From: Prorocentrum cordatum | Lineage: Eukaryota > Sar > Dinophyceae > Prorocentrales > Prorocentraceae | DNA length: 41,824 nt | NCBI GenBank assembly: GCA_963575745.1 | Contig: CAUYUJ010007440.1 | Coordinates: forward strand, 5,001 to 46,824 | Reading direction: 5' to 3' | Shown here: positions 19,152 through 28,575 of the stretch, one piece after another | How positions within the stretch are numbered: the stretch's first letter is position 1 | How the letters are laid out: each line of letters begins with the position of its first letter | Program-made: the position numbers and the translations under genes | Notes under the pieces: model-generated | What the model was told of the DNA's origin: nothing | The model's database searches: none | Seen by the model: only the letters and a program-made list of their open reading frames with translations

Positions 19152-20200
19152 GTTATAATGTACCTCGGCAGTATAGCCTTGGTCGCAGCCGACGGGGAGG
19201 CCCGAGCAACTTCCAGGGAGGCGCCTGGACTGTTCCTCCCACTTCGCACCTCTCGGCGCCGTTCCACCCAGATCTGAGCAGAGCAAAGTCCATGACCAGC
19301 GCTCAGATGCAGGCGATGCTCAACACCCTCCAGACGGAGCTTGGCAGGAAGATGGATGCCGCACAGGCAGCCACGGATCTGAAGCTCGACAATCTGATGG
19401 GCCTCCACGATGGCCTGTCTGGAGAGATGAAGACCATGGAGGCCAAGCTCGACCAGAAGGTTGCCGAGATTAACATGTCCCTGGGAGAGCTGCGTTCACA
19501 GGTCAATGCATCACGCGCGGCGAGCTCATGTACGGCGTCCAGTGATGGTTCAACACTAGGATTCACTCGTATGGCAGGCGGAGATGGTAAGCTACGGCGT
19601 GGAGAAGCCAGACCAAGTGATCCATGCAAGAGATTCATCGGCACCTTCCCGCGCACATTGTTGGGCAAACGAATGGAGATGCACTGGAATACCACGATAG
19701 TGCCAAATCTACCGCGGGATGTGATTGAGGGCTGCAACACCAAATTCTCGGGGTCTGCAAAGAGCTACCAGCTTGTCTTCACCAACGAGCTCCTGGCGAA
19801 ACGATTCCAGGATCTCATCTCGGAGGTTGACATCGACTGGGTTGACCGTCGCACTCGAGTCTCTCACAACATTCGCAGTCGTGCAGATCTGCCTCTGGAT
19901 GTTCGTGCCAAACAGCGCGCGGCCTCTGTCATCTACGGCAAGACTCTGGAGCTCCTGAAGGCCGGCCCTCATGGTGATGTGATGTCCCACTGCAGGCTGG
20001 GCGTCAACGGCTACCAGGGCCTCATCAACCTGTACACCGACGATGAGGTATGGGAACTATTCACGATCCGTGGTAATGAGCAATGCGGCTACACCTTCGA
20101 CCCGAACACGACGAACCTTGAGAACTGGGGAGTGAGCAGGGACAAGGTTGAGGAATTGCTGGCCTCGGTCACCAAAGACCCACGGCTTTTTGGCAACTAG
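19139..20200 (+). CDS. LINE ORF1 protein, coiled coil plus RRM-like region (353 aa)
   Basis: Complete frame. The start ATG lies within the spliced-leader relic, so the protein begins MLAQG. Residues about 1-45 are Gly/Ser/Pro-rich. Residues about 50-122 form a long predicted coiled coil (AQMQAMLNTLQTELGRKM, KTMEAKLDQKVAEINMSLGE). Residues about 165-290 read as an alpha/beta domain (CKRFIGTFPRTLLGKRM, SYQLVFTNELLAKRFQDLI), which resembles the RRM-type and C-terminal domains of LINE ORF1 proteins. By analogy it would bind the element RNA as a trimer and act as a chaperone in the ribonucleoprotein; this is inference from architecture. It ends with TAG at 20198-20200, 65 bp before ORF2. Uninterrupted over 353 codons while ORF2 is riddled with lesions. 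An alternative is a captured host coiled-coil gene, which the LINE context makes less likely. Confidence 0.8.
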   Translation: MLAQGYNVPRQYSLGRSRRGGPSNFQGGAWTVPPTSHLSAPFHPDLSRAKSMTSAQMQAMLNTLQTELGRKMDAAQAATDLKLDNLMGLHDGLSGEMKTMEAKLDQKVAEINMSLGELRSQVNASRAASSCTASSDGSTLGFTRMAGGDGKLRRGEARPSDPCKRFIGTFPRTLLGKRMEMHWNTTIVPNLPRDVIEGCNTKFSGSAKSYQLVFTNELLAKRFQDLISEVDIDWVDRRTRVSHNIRSRADLPLDVRAKQRAASVIYGKTLELLKAGPHGDVMSHCRLGVNGYQGLINLYTDDEVWELFTIRGNEQCGYTFDPNTTNLENWGVSRDKVEELLASVTKDPRLFGN

Positions 20201-20265
20201 AAGGGGCTGCTGCTGCACCATCGACCACAGAAGATCGACCTGACCATTTTGGCCCATGCACGGCT

Positions 20266-23200
20266 ATGGGGAGCCGTGCTGCTTCCGCTTCTCCTTCCTC
20301 CCCATCGGCATCGGCCTCGACTCTGGCTACGAGTAGCCCTGGGGCCGTCAGTGACAGGCAAGCATGTGCTCTTCGCTCTGTGCCTTTTGCCCTCTCCTCT
20401 CTGTCTCTCGTGACCTGGAATGCCCAGGCTCTTACAAATCTAAGCAGTTGTATAGACTTACCAAACAACACGATATTGTGGCTATTCAAGAATCTCATGG
20501 CGATACTACTGATACTGACACCCTCATTCGTAAGCTACCCTATCATCGTCTTTTCCCGTCGTATTGTCCTAGTGTTGCTGCTGGTGGATGTCTCACGATC
20601 GTGCACGAGCGCGTGTGCGGGTTGTCCAACCAGCTCTGGCTTGAAGAAGTTGCCCACGGCAGGCTTACTATTCTCCACATGCGTTCTTGCGAGCAGGCTA
20701 TGGCAGTAGCGAGTGCGCATCTAGATCCCGCTCTACCCTTCTCCCACAAGAAAGCGTTCCTTCAGCAGCTGAACCGTCGCCTTCCCCCACCGTCTCGCTG
20801 TGCTAACTATATCCGGGGTGATTTCAATATTTCGGAAGTTGGCGAGGTCCGTCAACGTCTGGATGGCAAAGCTTGAGAATGCAACTCTGGCCTGGCTAGA
20901 TTGTTCTTGGAGCAGTTTCCTGGATATACTGAGCTGTGCCAAACGGACCCCACCCATAGGACATGCCAACAGGGGAACATCACGCCTGTCGCCCGACTGG
21001 ACAGGATATACTGTTCACTGTATGCTGAAGAGATTCTCGACCTGTGTCCTCTTGCAGGAGTATCGCGCGGAGTCTTTGATTGTCAGCTTCCGAGTGACAA
21101 TGCCCCAGTATTTTGTGCACTACGGCATCCGGAAGTTAAATGTACTCCGCGCATTCCGTCGTGGGTGAGTCAATCGCCCCTATTTGCTAAGTGGCTTGAA
21201 GCAGAGCTTCGAGAAGTTGATTTGTCAACGCGCCCGCCTACCCGCCTGGGGGAGGTTAAAACCCTTCTGTTTTCGGTGTCCAGGAGAGTTCAGCGGAAGA
21301 AAGAGATTCTGGGACCTGAGACCGACCTGGAAAAAATTAGCTGGCGTTCAGCTCTGGTCCGAGGGGTTCGACGTGGACAAACTCGATTGGCCCAGAGGGC
21401 GGTGGCTGCGTATCAGGTGCTGCAGCATTTTTTCTGTTCGGAGGCGTGGGGGTGGATTGATCGGGAAGGGCTCCATCTCCATCTTGCTTCTCTGTATTCT
21501 CGGCACTATAACAGGATGGAGGAGGAGATTCTGAATTCACCTGCTCCATTTAAAGTACGTGACGGGCGGGTTGCTCGAATTCGCGAGCTTGCTGCAGCAT
21601 GGTCTCCCTCGCACAAGCGGATCGCGCTTCAGGCTAGCACGGGCCAGTTTGGCACCCAGCATCACGACCCGCAGATTTGCGCGCGCATCCTTGCTCGGTA
21701 CTGGGGGAAAGTGTCAGCTCACCAGCCTGTTGCAGTGGATCGTTTTCCTCGATTTCTTGCCCACGTTCAACCTGCCCCTTCTGATGTACAGTGGCAGGTC
21801 TCATTCACGGACTTTCAAAGACTTGCTCGCCAAATGTCGCGACCCGTCCCCGGGTGGGGATGGGGTGCCCTATAGTGCTTGGCAGAACGGAGGTGACCTT
21901 GCCCAGCTAGCGTTATTTGATATGTATCTAGTCGTATGTGAAGGTAACCCTGTTCCAGCCGATTTCGTGGAGAGCATTGCTGTCTTCCTTCCGAAAGGGG
22001 ACCTCGGGGATCAACTCGAACAGGTACGTAATCCTGAAGCTGCGCGTCCCCTAGCATTGTCTAACACCGACTGCAAGGTCATCGCCGCCTGTCTCGCATG
22101 GCCGATGGCGGACTATGCCGCGCGCTGTGTCCACCAGTGTCAACAGGCTTTGCGCGAGGCCGCCAGCTGCTGGACAATGTTTTTTTCATTTAGATGCGCA
22201 GCTATACATCTGGTCAGTATTAGAGGGGAGCCAGGATGCTGGAGCAGCCTTCCTGGACGTAAAGGCGGCCTTCCCGAGTATTTCGCACGAGTGGACCTTT
22301 GCTGTCTTGGAGGCAGCCCAGCTTCCTTCGTGGTATGTTCATGCGGTGAAGAATAGGTATTCTGGCGTTTGTGTGCGGGTCCGCTTCCGCGGGTGCCAGG
22401 ACTAATGTTTTTCCTTGGAGCGTGGGGTGAAACAGGGCTGCCCAATGTCAGGTGTCATATTTGCTGTGGCAACTGACTGTATCAACAGATATGTACTTCA
22501 ATGTTTGAAGAATGACATGTCTGACTTCCTGGTCTTCGCTGATGGCCAGGGCAATGTCGCGCGCAAGATCTTTATCGTGCTTCCCAATGTCTTTCGCGAG
22601 CTTGCACTGGCATCCAGGGTGATTGGTCTTGTTATTCATCCTGAAAAAAAACGTACATTGTTCTTCCTCGGGAATTTGATCTGGACGTGGTCCGCGTGAA
22701 GTTTAGGGCTCATGGGCTCCTGGCCGAAAGATTCAAAATCGCGCAGGCCGCGAGGTACCTAGGTATCTACACAGGGTTGAATGCGAGAGAGCTCTCTTGG
22801 GCCAAGCCAATTCAGGAACATCAAAAACGTTGCCGTCGCATTCATGGTCTTCAGCTTGGCCTACGTATGAGCATGCTGACGTATAACATCTTCACCCAGC
22901 CTGTGTTGAGCTATGTTGCCCAGTGCCACACCGTCACGAACAGTGTGCTGAAGGCAGGTCGAGAAGGGCTTCAGTTGTTCACCGCTGTTCCGAGACACTC
23001 ATTCAGCCCCGAGATACTATACCAGCTCAAGGACTTTGGGCTGTCTCACCAACCTCGTCCGTTTGCCGCTGTTGCTCACTCTGCTTTATGCCGCGCCGGT
23101 CTTCGGAGCGAGGCATTTTAGATGAGGCTACAACAATTTGAACAGATCTTGGCTGGAACGGATTGGGTTGTTGCGTATAGGTGGATGCCATTTTCTCGGG

Positions 23201-23853
23201 ACTCGGTCTTCTTCCTGGTGGTGAATCAGCTTAATCTCCTGGGGACTCAGGGTGATGTGTTCCAGGCTCAGGACCATGACCTCCAGGCCAAGATCTTAGT
23301 GGCAAAAATGCACGCTCCGCTTCGATATTGGAATTCTCAGGCGTCTATGGACCAAGCTGGCCGTATCATACTTCAACTCAATATTCTCGCTTCGAAACTC
23401 CCCGGCTCGTGCGCTATCGCTACACTCAAAGCGCTCGTTAACGCATGGCCCACCTCTCGTCGATATCGCCAGGGAGCCCAAGCACGTCGGTTCGGATGTC
23501 ACGCTGTGGGAGGCGACTCTGTAGAGCACTATGTGAGTTGCCCCATAATTCGTCCTGTGCTCACCCGCTGCCTTCCTTTCCTCCCTGCAGAGTGGGGAGA
23601 CGGGGACCACTTGTCTGCGCTGTTCTTTGCCGATCTCCCATGCCCGTCCAAGTCTCGAATTTGCTCGATTGCCATCGCTTTTGACCTTCTCTTCTCTGCT
23701 TTCAACTCCCTCCGCACTCGTCACATAGTGTCATCGGAGGTTGGGGCGCGTGCGCTCGAGAGCCGCCTCAGAGCTCTCTGCACCAGCTCCCGAGTTGCAC
23801 GGCTGCTGGCTCAGGGGAGGGACCCGTTCCAGCTGCCCGACCAGGCCGCGTAG
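20266..23853 (+). pseudogene. LINE ORF2: apurinic-type endonuclease and reverse transcriptase, inactivated
   Basis: Endonuclease: SLVTWNAQAL (about 20400-20435), then in the next frame QHDIVAIQESHG (catalytic Glu 20490), GDFN (20817-20828), ARLDRIYCSLY, and SDNAPV at 21093, where the catalytic His of SDH is Asn. Reverse transcriptase: PSPGGDGVPYSAW (about 21850), FLPKGDLGDQLEQVRN and RPLALSNTDCKVIAA, GFARGRQLLDN (about 22145-22178), motif A FLDVKAAFPSIS (Asp 22256), motif B ERGVKQGCPMSGVIFA, motif C FADG (22535-22546) instead of YADD, so the second catalytic Asp is lost. C-terminus: RYLGIYTG, then CHAVGGDSVEHYVSC (about 23497-23541), a zinc-finger-like motif common at LINE C-termini. Frame changes near 20435, 21840, 22143, 22185 (in a T run) and 22660; stops at 20874, 22403 and 23119. 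It would nick DNA and prime reverse transcription if intact. Confidence 0.9.
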
Positions 23854-23908
23854 TTCGCACCGTGCCGCCGCTGCTGCACTGCCGTGGTCATCACCTGCCG
23901 TCCGCCGA

Positions 23909-24378
23909 GTGCTGATCATCATCATCATCATAATCATCATAATCATCATCATAATCATCCTTATCATCATCATTATCGTCATGAGCAGCATTGACATCTT
24001 CATCGTTATCGACATCGTCATCATCATCGGCATCGTCACAATCATTGGCAGTATCCTGATTCGCACCATCATCACTATCAGATTCGTAATCACTACCATC
24101 ATCAAGATCAACACCATCATCATTCTCACCGTCACCATCGTCATCCTCCTCATCAACATCATCTCCAAATCATCATCATCTTCCGCATCATCACCATCAG
24201 CAGCAGCATCATCGCCATCATCACCAGCACCATCATCATTGCGACCATCTTCATCATCAACATCATCAGCATCAGTCTTCTCGGCATCAGCAGCATCATC
24301 GCCACCATCATTGTCATCGCCATTGCCATCATAGTCATCATCGTCATCGCATTCGTCATCACCTTCATCAACGTCGCC
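23909..24378. repeat. ATC/CAT array downstream of ORF2
   Basis: Begins 55 bp after the ORF2 stop codon. Imperfect ATC repeat with ATT, GTC and CTC variants, pure at the start and increasingly degenerate. Possibly the retrotransposon tail; possibly the insertion target. Confidence 0.9.
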
Positions 24379-24770
24379 TTCACCAGGGGGCACGTTGCAT
24401 GACCAGCTTGCCGATCCGCGCCAGGCCCGCCCTTGGGGCCCACGCTGCCCTGGAGACAGAGGGCAGTTCGAGTCGTCGATCTGCGTGCTCTCGTCGCCTT
24501 CGGTTTCCGTCGCCGTTCGTCTCCGTGGGAGGATCAGTGCCTCGGCACCTCGTTAGGCCCTCCTGGCTTGGCCAGAGAGGCTTGAGGATAGATAGACTTA
24601 GACAGTCCAGGTGTGGCTAGGGACTGGTCCCCTCCCGCCCCTCCCAGAGCAACCGCCGAACTTCCGAAACCTTCCCGAGGCCTTCCGAAATCCCTCCCCG
24701 AAGGTTTCCGGGAGGCTTTTCGAAGGGTTCCGGAAGGGTTGGTCGGGCGTTGCGTGATGGGGGGCGATAA
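24379..24770. other. Spacer with a short AACCTTCC-type patch
   Basis: 24655-24745 carries CCGAAACCTTCCCGAGGCCTTCC and CCGAAGGTTTCCGGGAGGC, a GC-rich relative of the AACCTTCC tract. Nothing else recognised. Confidence 0.45.
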
Positions 24771-24899
24771 CCCTGACCTTCCAGGAGGGCTAAAACATAA
24801 CACCAGGGCATCGGCGTCCTAATTCCTCTCGAGCTTTGAGGCAGTCCAGATAGACACAGGTCTGGAGTGCTATGTTATAGCACTCTGGAAGGTCAGGGG
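24771..24899. mobile_element. Foldback element, family G (single copy)
   Basis: CCCTGACCTTCCAGGAGGGC and ACTCTGGAAGGTCAGGG are inverted at the two ends of 129 bp; next to the right arm lies the palindrome GTGCTATGTTATAGCAC, whose left partner is TAAAACATAAC. Confidence 0.65.
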
Positions 24900-25089
24900 A
24901 ATCGGCGGGGGGGAGAGAGGTGCGCCCCTTGTGCCACAGAGGGGCCCCCTTGGGGCCCCCTTGGGGCCCAACAGGGGCAGGAGAGGCGCACGCATCTCCC
25001 CCCTCCCACCCCTTCGAGCGACGGAGAACGAGGGTCGCCTGCGCCTACAATCGTGCGCAAGATGTCCGCGTAAGGTCGGGGTGGCCCAG
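24900..25089. other. GC-rich spacer
   Basis: GGGGCCCCCTTGGGGCCCCC at about 24941-24970 is locally palindromic. No gene seen. Confidence 0.4.
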
Positions 25090-25320
25090 GAGGAGGTCCA
25101 GCTGAAAGGGGGTGGTGCAATCGAGTTGGGGCATTTGTATTGCAGATGCACTGCGCCAGAGAATCGTACTGCACTGTGTTGCAAGTGGTGTCTTGCATGC
25201 GAAAATAATGCAACACATCTGCGCCCCGCAATGTACTGAGAGCCCCAGATGTATTGCAACCCCGCGCATCTATTGCACCAGAACTATTGCACCACCCCCT
25301 TGTCGCTGGACCCCCTTTTG
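25090..25320. mobile_element. TTGCA-rich foldback element, family D copy 2
   Basis: GGTCCAGCTGAAAGGGGGTG with GTGCAATCGAGTTGGGGC at the left is the reverse complement of the right end of copy 1; the right end CACCACCCCCTTGTCGCTGG matches the left end of copy 1. Interior of TTGCA words and mixed sequence. Confidence 0.82.
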
Positions 25321-25650
25321 GGTAAACCCGAATAAGGTCGCGCGTAAACCTCCTCGTCTCCAATGTAGCGTGCCGCGTTGGCGGCCCGCGTAAGCAACCG
25401 CGTAATGTCGCTATGTCATCTGGCGTGTGACCCCGTCGATCATTTATCGCCCCCCCCCGTTGTGCAACGCCCCGTTTGGGTCGTGTCCTGGGGGAGACCA
25501 GTCGCGATCGAAGGCTGGACACTTACACAGGGCTAGGACGAGAATAATCCGTTCCAGAGCGTTCTGGAACGCTCTCAGAGCGTAATTTACGATTGTGCAT
25601 TTGCGGACTTAAACTGAAATCGAGCGGAGTGTGAACCGTTAACGTCCCAG
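25321..25650. other. Spacer with a CCAGAGCGTTC palindrome
   Basis: 25551-25580 is TTCCAGAGCGTTCTGGAACG followed by CTCTCAGAGCG, related to the palindrome at 1273-1325. No gene seen. Confidence 0.5.
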
Positions 25651-25820
25651 ATTAACGTCAGTTTTTAGAGGTCCGCGCGGGTTTCTTGAATCGGCCCTCG
25701 ATCCACCAAGTCCCACCTCTTTCTCACGCAGCACGCCAGGGGCGGCGCCAGAGGCGCCGCCAGGGTGGTCCAGCGCCGATCCCAGGAATCCGCACGGGCC
25801 TTCGACTGTTTATGTTTATG
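25651..25820. mobile_element. Cloverleaf foldback element, family A copy 4
   Basis: GGTCCGCGCGGGTTTCTTG pairs with GGAATCCGCACGGGCC. The GGCGGCGCC/GGCGCCGCC hairpin is intact; the GCGCGC hairpin is eroded. Same orientation as copy 1. Confidence 0.75.
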
Positions 25821-25849
25821 GAGCGTTGCTGTTCCTCCGCGCTGCTCCC

Positions 25850-26150
25850 CCAGACTTCTCCCAGGATGCCATCCGACGAAGCCTTCGCGGCGCCTGCAGC
25901 CGTGGGTGGCGACGAGGTGCCCGCAGGAGGCCCCGGAAAGGAGAGGCGAGGGCGAGGGCAGCGGTGGCAGCCCAGTCAGCCCGCATGATAGGGATGGGCA
26001 TCCTTCCCAAGGGCACCCTTGCTTCCTTGCCTCCTCGGTCCAGCGCCCCGCCCGAAAAGCTAGGAAATGGGCGTCCAAGGCCCTTGCAACCTTATCGCGC
26101 ATCTTTACGACGATACGGGCCAACTGTACCCTCTCCCCCTCCGAGCACAA
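25850..26150 (-). CDS. Hypothetical protein fragment, helical and basic
   Basis: From an ATG at 26150 the minus strand reads SEGERVQLARIVVKMRDKVA then RALDAHFLAFRAGRWTEEAR, plausible helices without low-complexity bias, followed by KQGCPWEGCPSL. The EAR-x-QG-x-P-x2-GC stretch is shared with the ORF in the duplicated block at 32681-33146 and 33634-34090. The frame then runs into family A copy 4, so its real 3' boundary is unknown; the end given is where protein-like character fades. No known family. Confidence 0.3.
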
Positions 26151-26208
26151 CCCAGAGGTTGACCTTGTTGACCTGACGCCTCAGCACCGCAGTCGACTAC
26201 ATGTTAAC

Positions 26209-26355
26209 AGAGTGACCTTCCGCCAGGGTCACCATTCGGTGCGGGCCCAGTGGGGCCACCCGATCTCTGAACGCGAAGCGGTAACAGCGGCTTGCGCGCC
26301 CTGGGGCCAGGCCGCGCGCCCCTCGAGCCGCGCACCAAGGTCACCATCTTGCGGG
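26209..26355. mobile_element. Foldback element, family K copy 2
   Basis: AGAGTGACCTTCCGCCAGGG with CATTCGGTGCGGGCC at the left, CGCACCAAGGTCACCATC at the right. Diverged from copy 1 in the middle. Confidence 0.68.
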
Positions 26356-26586
26356 CGCGATCGAAGTTCGGTCTGGAAAGAAGGGGTACGAAGACCAACA
26401 GCCGTCCTTGTCCATGTTGAACGGGATTCGTTGTCGCGACGTCGCTGGCGCTGCCCGCTTGAGACAAGCAGTCGCCCGCCCAACGGCGGCTGCCGTCGGT
26501 TGTGGGCAGTAGTTGTATTTGTCCATCGTGCCCATGTTTCCGTACCGACCTCGCGCGTCCACCTCTTCCGAACGAGCATCATCTCC

Positions 26587-26750
26587 ATAAGCATGAATTC
26601 TCGGAGGTCCGCTCGGATTTCTTGGACCGGCGCTGGAGCCCCCCTTAGCGGCGCCGCCCTTGGCCGCCCTTGGCGCGCCCTTGGCGCGCCAGAGAGAGAG
26701 GGCCGAGCGCAGATGCAAGAAATCCGTGCGGAGCTCCGAACGCTCATGTG
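26587..26750. mobile_element. Cloverleaf foldback element, family A copy 5
   Basis: ATAAGCATGAATTC and GGTCCGCTCGGATTTCTTG at the left, CAAGAAATCCGTGCGGAGC at the right. The core palindromes are partly duplicated (three CCCTTGGC units). Confidence 0.75.
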
Positions 26751-27009
26751 CACGCTGTGTTTGTTCTACCCTCGTTCCTGCGTGTAGCCGACGCAGGTAG
26801 GACTCTTCTGCCCGCGCGCCTCGGTATCGTCTACAGCCAGGACGCCGAAATGAGGAAAAAACTCTGGATTCGGAAGGGGCTCTCGAGGTTCCCTATAGGT
26901 CCTTCCGTGGCCGTTCCTGGCCCTCCTCGTGCACCCAAGCTCTTTTTTTTGGAAGCCACCGAGGGGCCTCGCTCCTTCTTCAGCGCTCCTTGCTTCAGTC
27001 AACGAGGAC
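26751..27009. other. Spacer, no gene seen
   Basis: Open plus frame without recognisable features. Confidence 0.4.
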
Positions 27010-27148
27010 AAATCCACCCCGACCCCCATAGCGGCGTTTACTAAACGGCCCCGTCCGTTTACTAAACAGCGCTTTCTTGTTTGATTCCTTCGTCGGGTGC
27101 GTTTACTAAACGGTTGCGTTGTCGGGGTGCTTATTATCGGGGTGGATC
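27010..27148. mobile_element. Foldback element, family J, with TTTACTAAACGG words
   Basis: AAATCCACCCCGAC and CGGGGTGGAT are inverted at the ends. TTTACTAAACGG or a close variant appears three times inside (27037, 27057, 27101 region), resembling the TTTACTAAAGG near the right end of family F. Confidence 0.6.
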
Positions 27149-27358
27149 TCCAGCCCTCTATTCAGCGGCCCGACCGCAAGCCATCCACATGCCCATCGGG
27201 CCACGGCCTGCCCCAGCGGGGGCAGCCTCTCGGCCCGGACGCCTTGTCGAACGGGCCCCGGAGGCCGAGAGGTCCGGGCAGCAGCGCCCGGTTGGCAAGG
27301 CCGCACCTCCGGCTCTCTGCATCGTTCTGCCCGCGTGCCTCTTGGTCAGGAGCGAAAG

Positions 27359-27485
27359 AAGGACGTACACGTACATGAATCCACGCTGTTTTCGAGATTT
27401 CGCATTCGGCGAATTTTCGTATCACGCGGCCGGTCTCGCGGGTCAAGGGGCCGTGTTCATGTACATAGTTGGGCGCGTACGTCCT
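27359..27485. mobile_element. Foldback element, family I
   Basis: AAGGACGTACACGTACATGAA at the left pairs with TTCATGTACAT and GCGCGTACGTCCTT at the right. The right end plus flank (GCGCGTACGTCCTTTGTGGGC, TCCCTA) is similar to 34156-34212, an apparent half copy. Confidence 0.68.
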
Positions 27486-27639
27486 TTGTGGGCTCCCTAC
27501 TTGGGGCGGCCGAATCCGACCCCGGGCAGACCATCCCCAGCCGCGACGTGCCCCTCGCCTCGCCCCGAGACGCACGTCACGTGCGCGGCCGGAGGGGCGC
27601 GCGAGGGGCGAGAGTGCCGTCACGGGAGGGGACGGCCTG

Positions 27640-27800
27640 CCAGGGGGGGTCGGTGAGGCCCCCCCGCCCCGCACGCCGGCGCCGCCAGGCTGCGGCAGGA
27701 GGTCTCCAACGCCACCGCGGCCGTGGCCCGGCGCGACGCGGCGATGGGCCGCTCCGAGGAGGCCCCCCCCCCCCGGCGCGCCGAGCCGCGCGGACGGCGG
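27640..27800 (+). pseudogene. Coiled-coil-like coding fragment
   Basis: The plus frame reads ARLRQEVSNATAAVARRDAA then MGRSEEA, helix-like and bounded by C-runs on both sides. Similar in character to the fragments at 18520, 34925, 38765 and 41652, all on the plus strand. No family, start or splice partners identified. GC-rich composition can mimic alanine-rich helices, hence the low confidence. Confidence 0.25.
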
Positions 27801-27886
27801 CGGCCGCGGCGCCGTTCGCTGCACCGCGGGTCCAACCGTTTGACGTTGAGCGGAGGTAGGTTCAGCGCCGGAGAAAGGTAATTACC

Positions 27887-28017
27887 CATATCGCTAGCCC
27901 TCCCTCGTTTTCGCCTTTTGGGGCCTCCTGGGAGGCCCTCGTCGCCACCGCCGGGTTCGCCTGGAAATCTTGGTCGGAACGCACCCCAGGAGAGATCCGG
28001 GGAGTAGCGATATCGGG
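27887..28017. mobile_element. Probable foldback element
   Basis: CCATATCGCTA and TAGCGATATCGG are inverted 131 bp apart. The interior piece TTGGTCGGAACGCACCCCAG (27970) recurs with few changes at 28849-28869. Confidence 0.5.
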
Positions 28018-28192
28018 ACCTTTTGGTTTCCCCAGGTAGGGTGGGGTAGGTGGTGGCCTGTCCTGTCTTGTCTAGGGCGGCAGATGCCCCATGGCCCATG
28101 GACATGAGGACAGAGCAGCGAGAGCCCCAAACGCCGTCACGGCATCCAGCTTGCGGCCACGGAGTGCAGTTACTCGAAGAAGAGAAAACGCT

Positions 28193-28240
28193 ATAAACAT
28201 AGATTTAAGGCGCTCCGCGCGGATTTCTTGGATCCGCAGA
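28193..28240. mobile_element. Half copy of cloverleaf family A (copy 6)
   Basis: ATAAACATAGATTTAAGG and CGCTCCGCGCGGATTTCTTG match the left arm of the family, then the sequence passes without a right arm into GAGCTCGCATGG of the 89-bp minisatellite. Confidence 0.75.
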
Positions 28241-28522
28241 GAGCTCGCATGGCGGCCCCATTGGAAAGTTCGCATGGCGCCCTCGGGCCAATTCGGCGCA
28301 CCCCTCACGAGGATCGTGGCCACATAGGGAGCCCCACCGAAGGCCCCAGTGAGAAAGTTCGCATGGCGCCCTCGGGCCAGTTCGGCGCACCCCTCACGAG
28401 GATCGTGGCCCCATAGGGAGCCCCACCGAAGGCCCCAGTGGGAAAGTTCGCATGGCGGCCCCGCCCCGGTTCGGCGCACCCCTCGGGAGGATCGTGGCCC
28501 CATAGGGACCCCCATCGAACAT
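28241..28522. repeat. 89-bp minisatellite, locus 1
   Basis: Three units start AAAGTTCGCATGGCG at 28265, 28354 and 28443, with TTCGGCGCACCCCTC, GAGGATCGTGGCCCCATAGG and GAAGGCCCCAGT in each. Identity between the first two units is very high. Diverged relatives are at 37923-38195 and, inverted, at 39143-39186. Confidence 0.92.
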
Positions 28523-28575
28523 GATTGTCACGACTGCGGTACTCACAGCTGCATATGGTTGGGTCCTCCGCCAGG

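Larger units (their letters stand above)
19131..24378 (+). mobile_element. LINE-type non-LTR retrotransposon with spliced-leader 5' end
   Basis: The element starts with the spliced-leader relic, has two ORFs in LINE order (coiled-coil RNA-binding-type ORF1, then endonuclease plus reverse transcriptase ORF2), and ends in an ATC-rich array that could be its 3' tail, since several LINE clades end in short tandem repeats instead of poly(A). No target duplication was recognised because both flanks are CAT/ATC repeats. ORF2 is dead, so this copy cannot move by itself. Confidence 0.85.

Noticed and set aside
18907-19158. Poly-Ile/Met hydrophobic frame upstream of the LINE
   Set aside because: Product of the CAT array.
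28265-28522. CRISPR-like array
   Set aside because: The 89-bp units are contiguous with no unique spacers; this is a minisatellite in a eukaryotic context.
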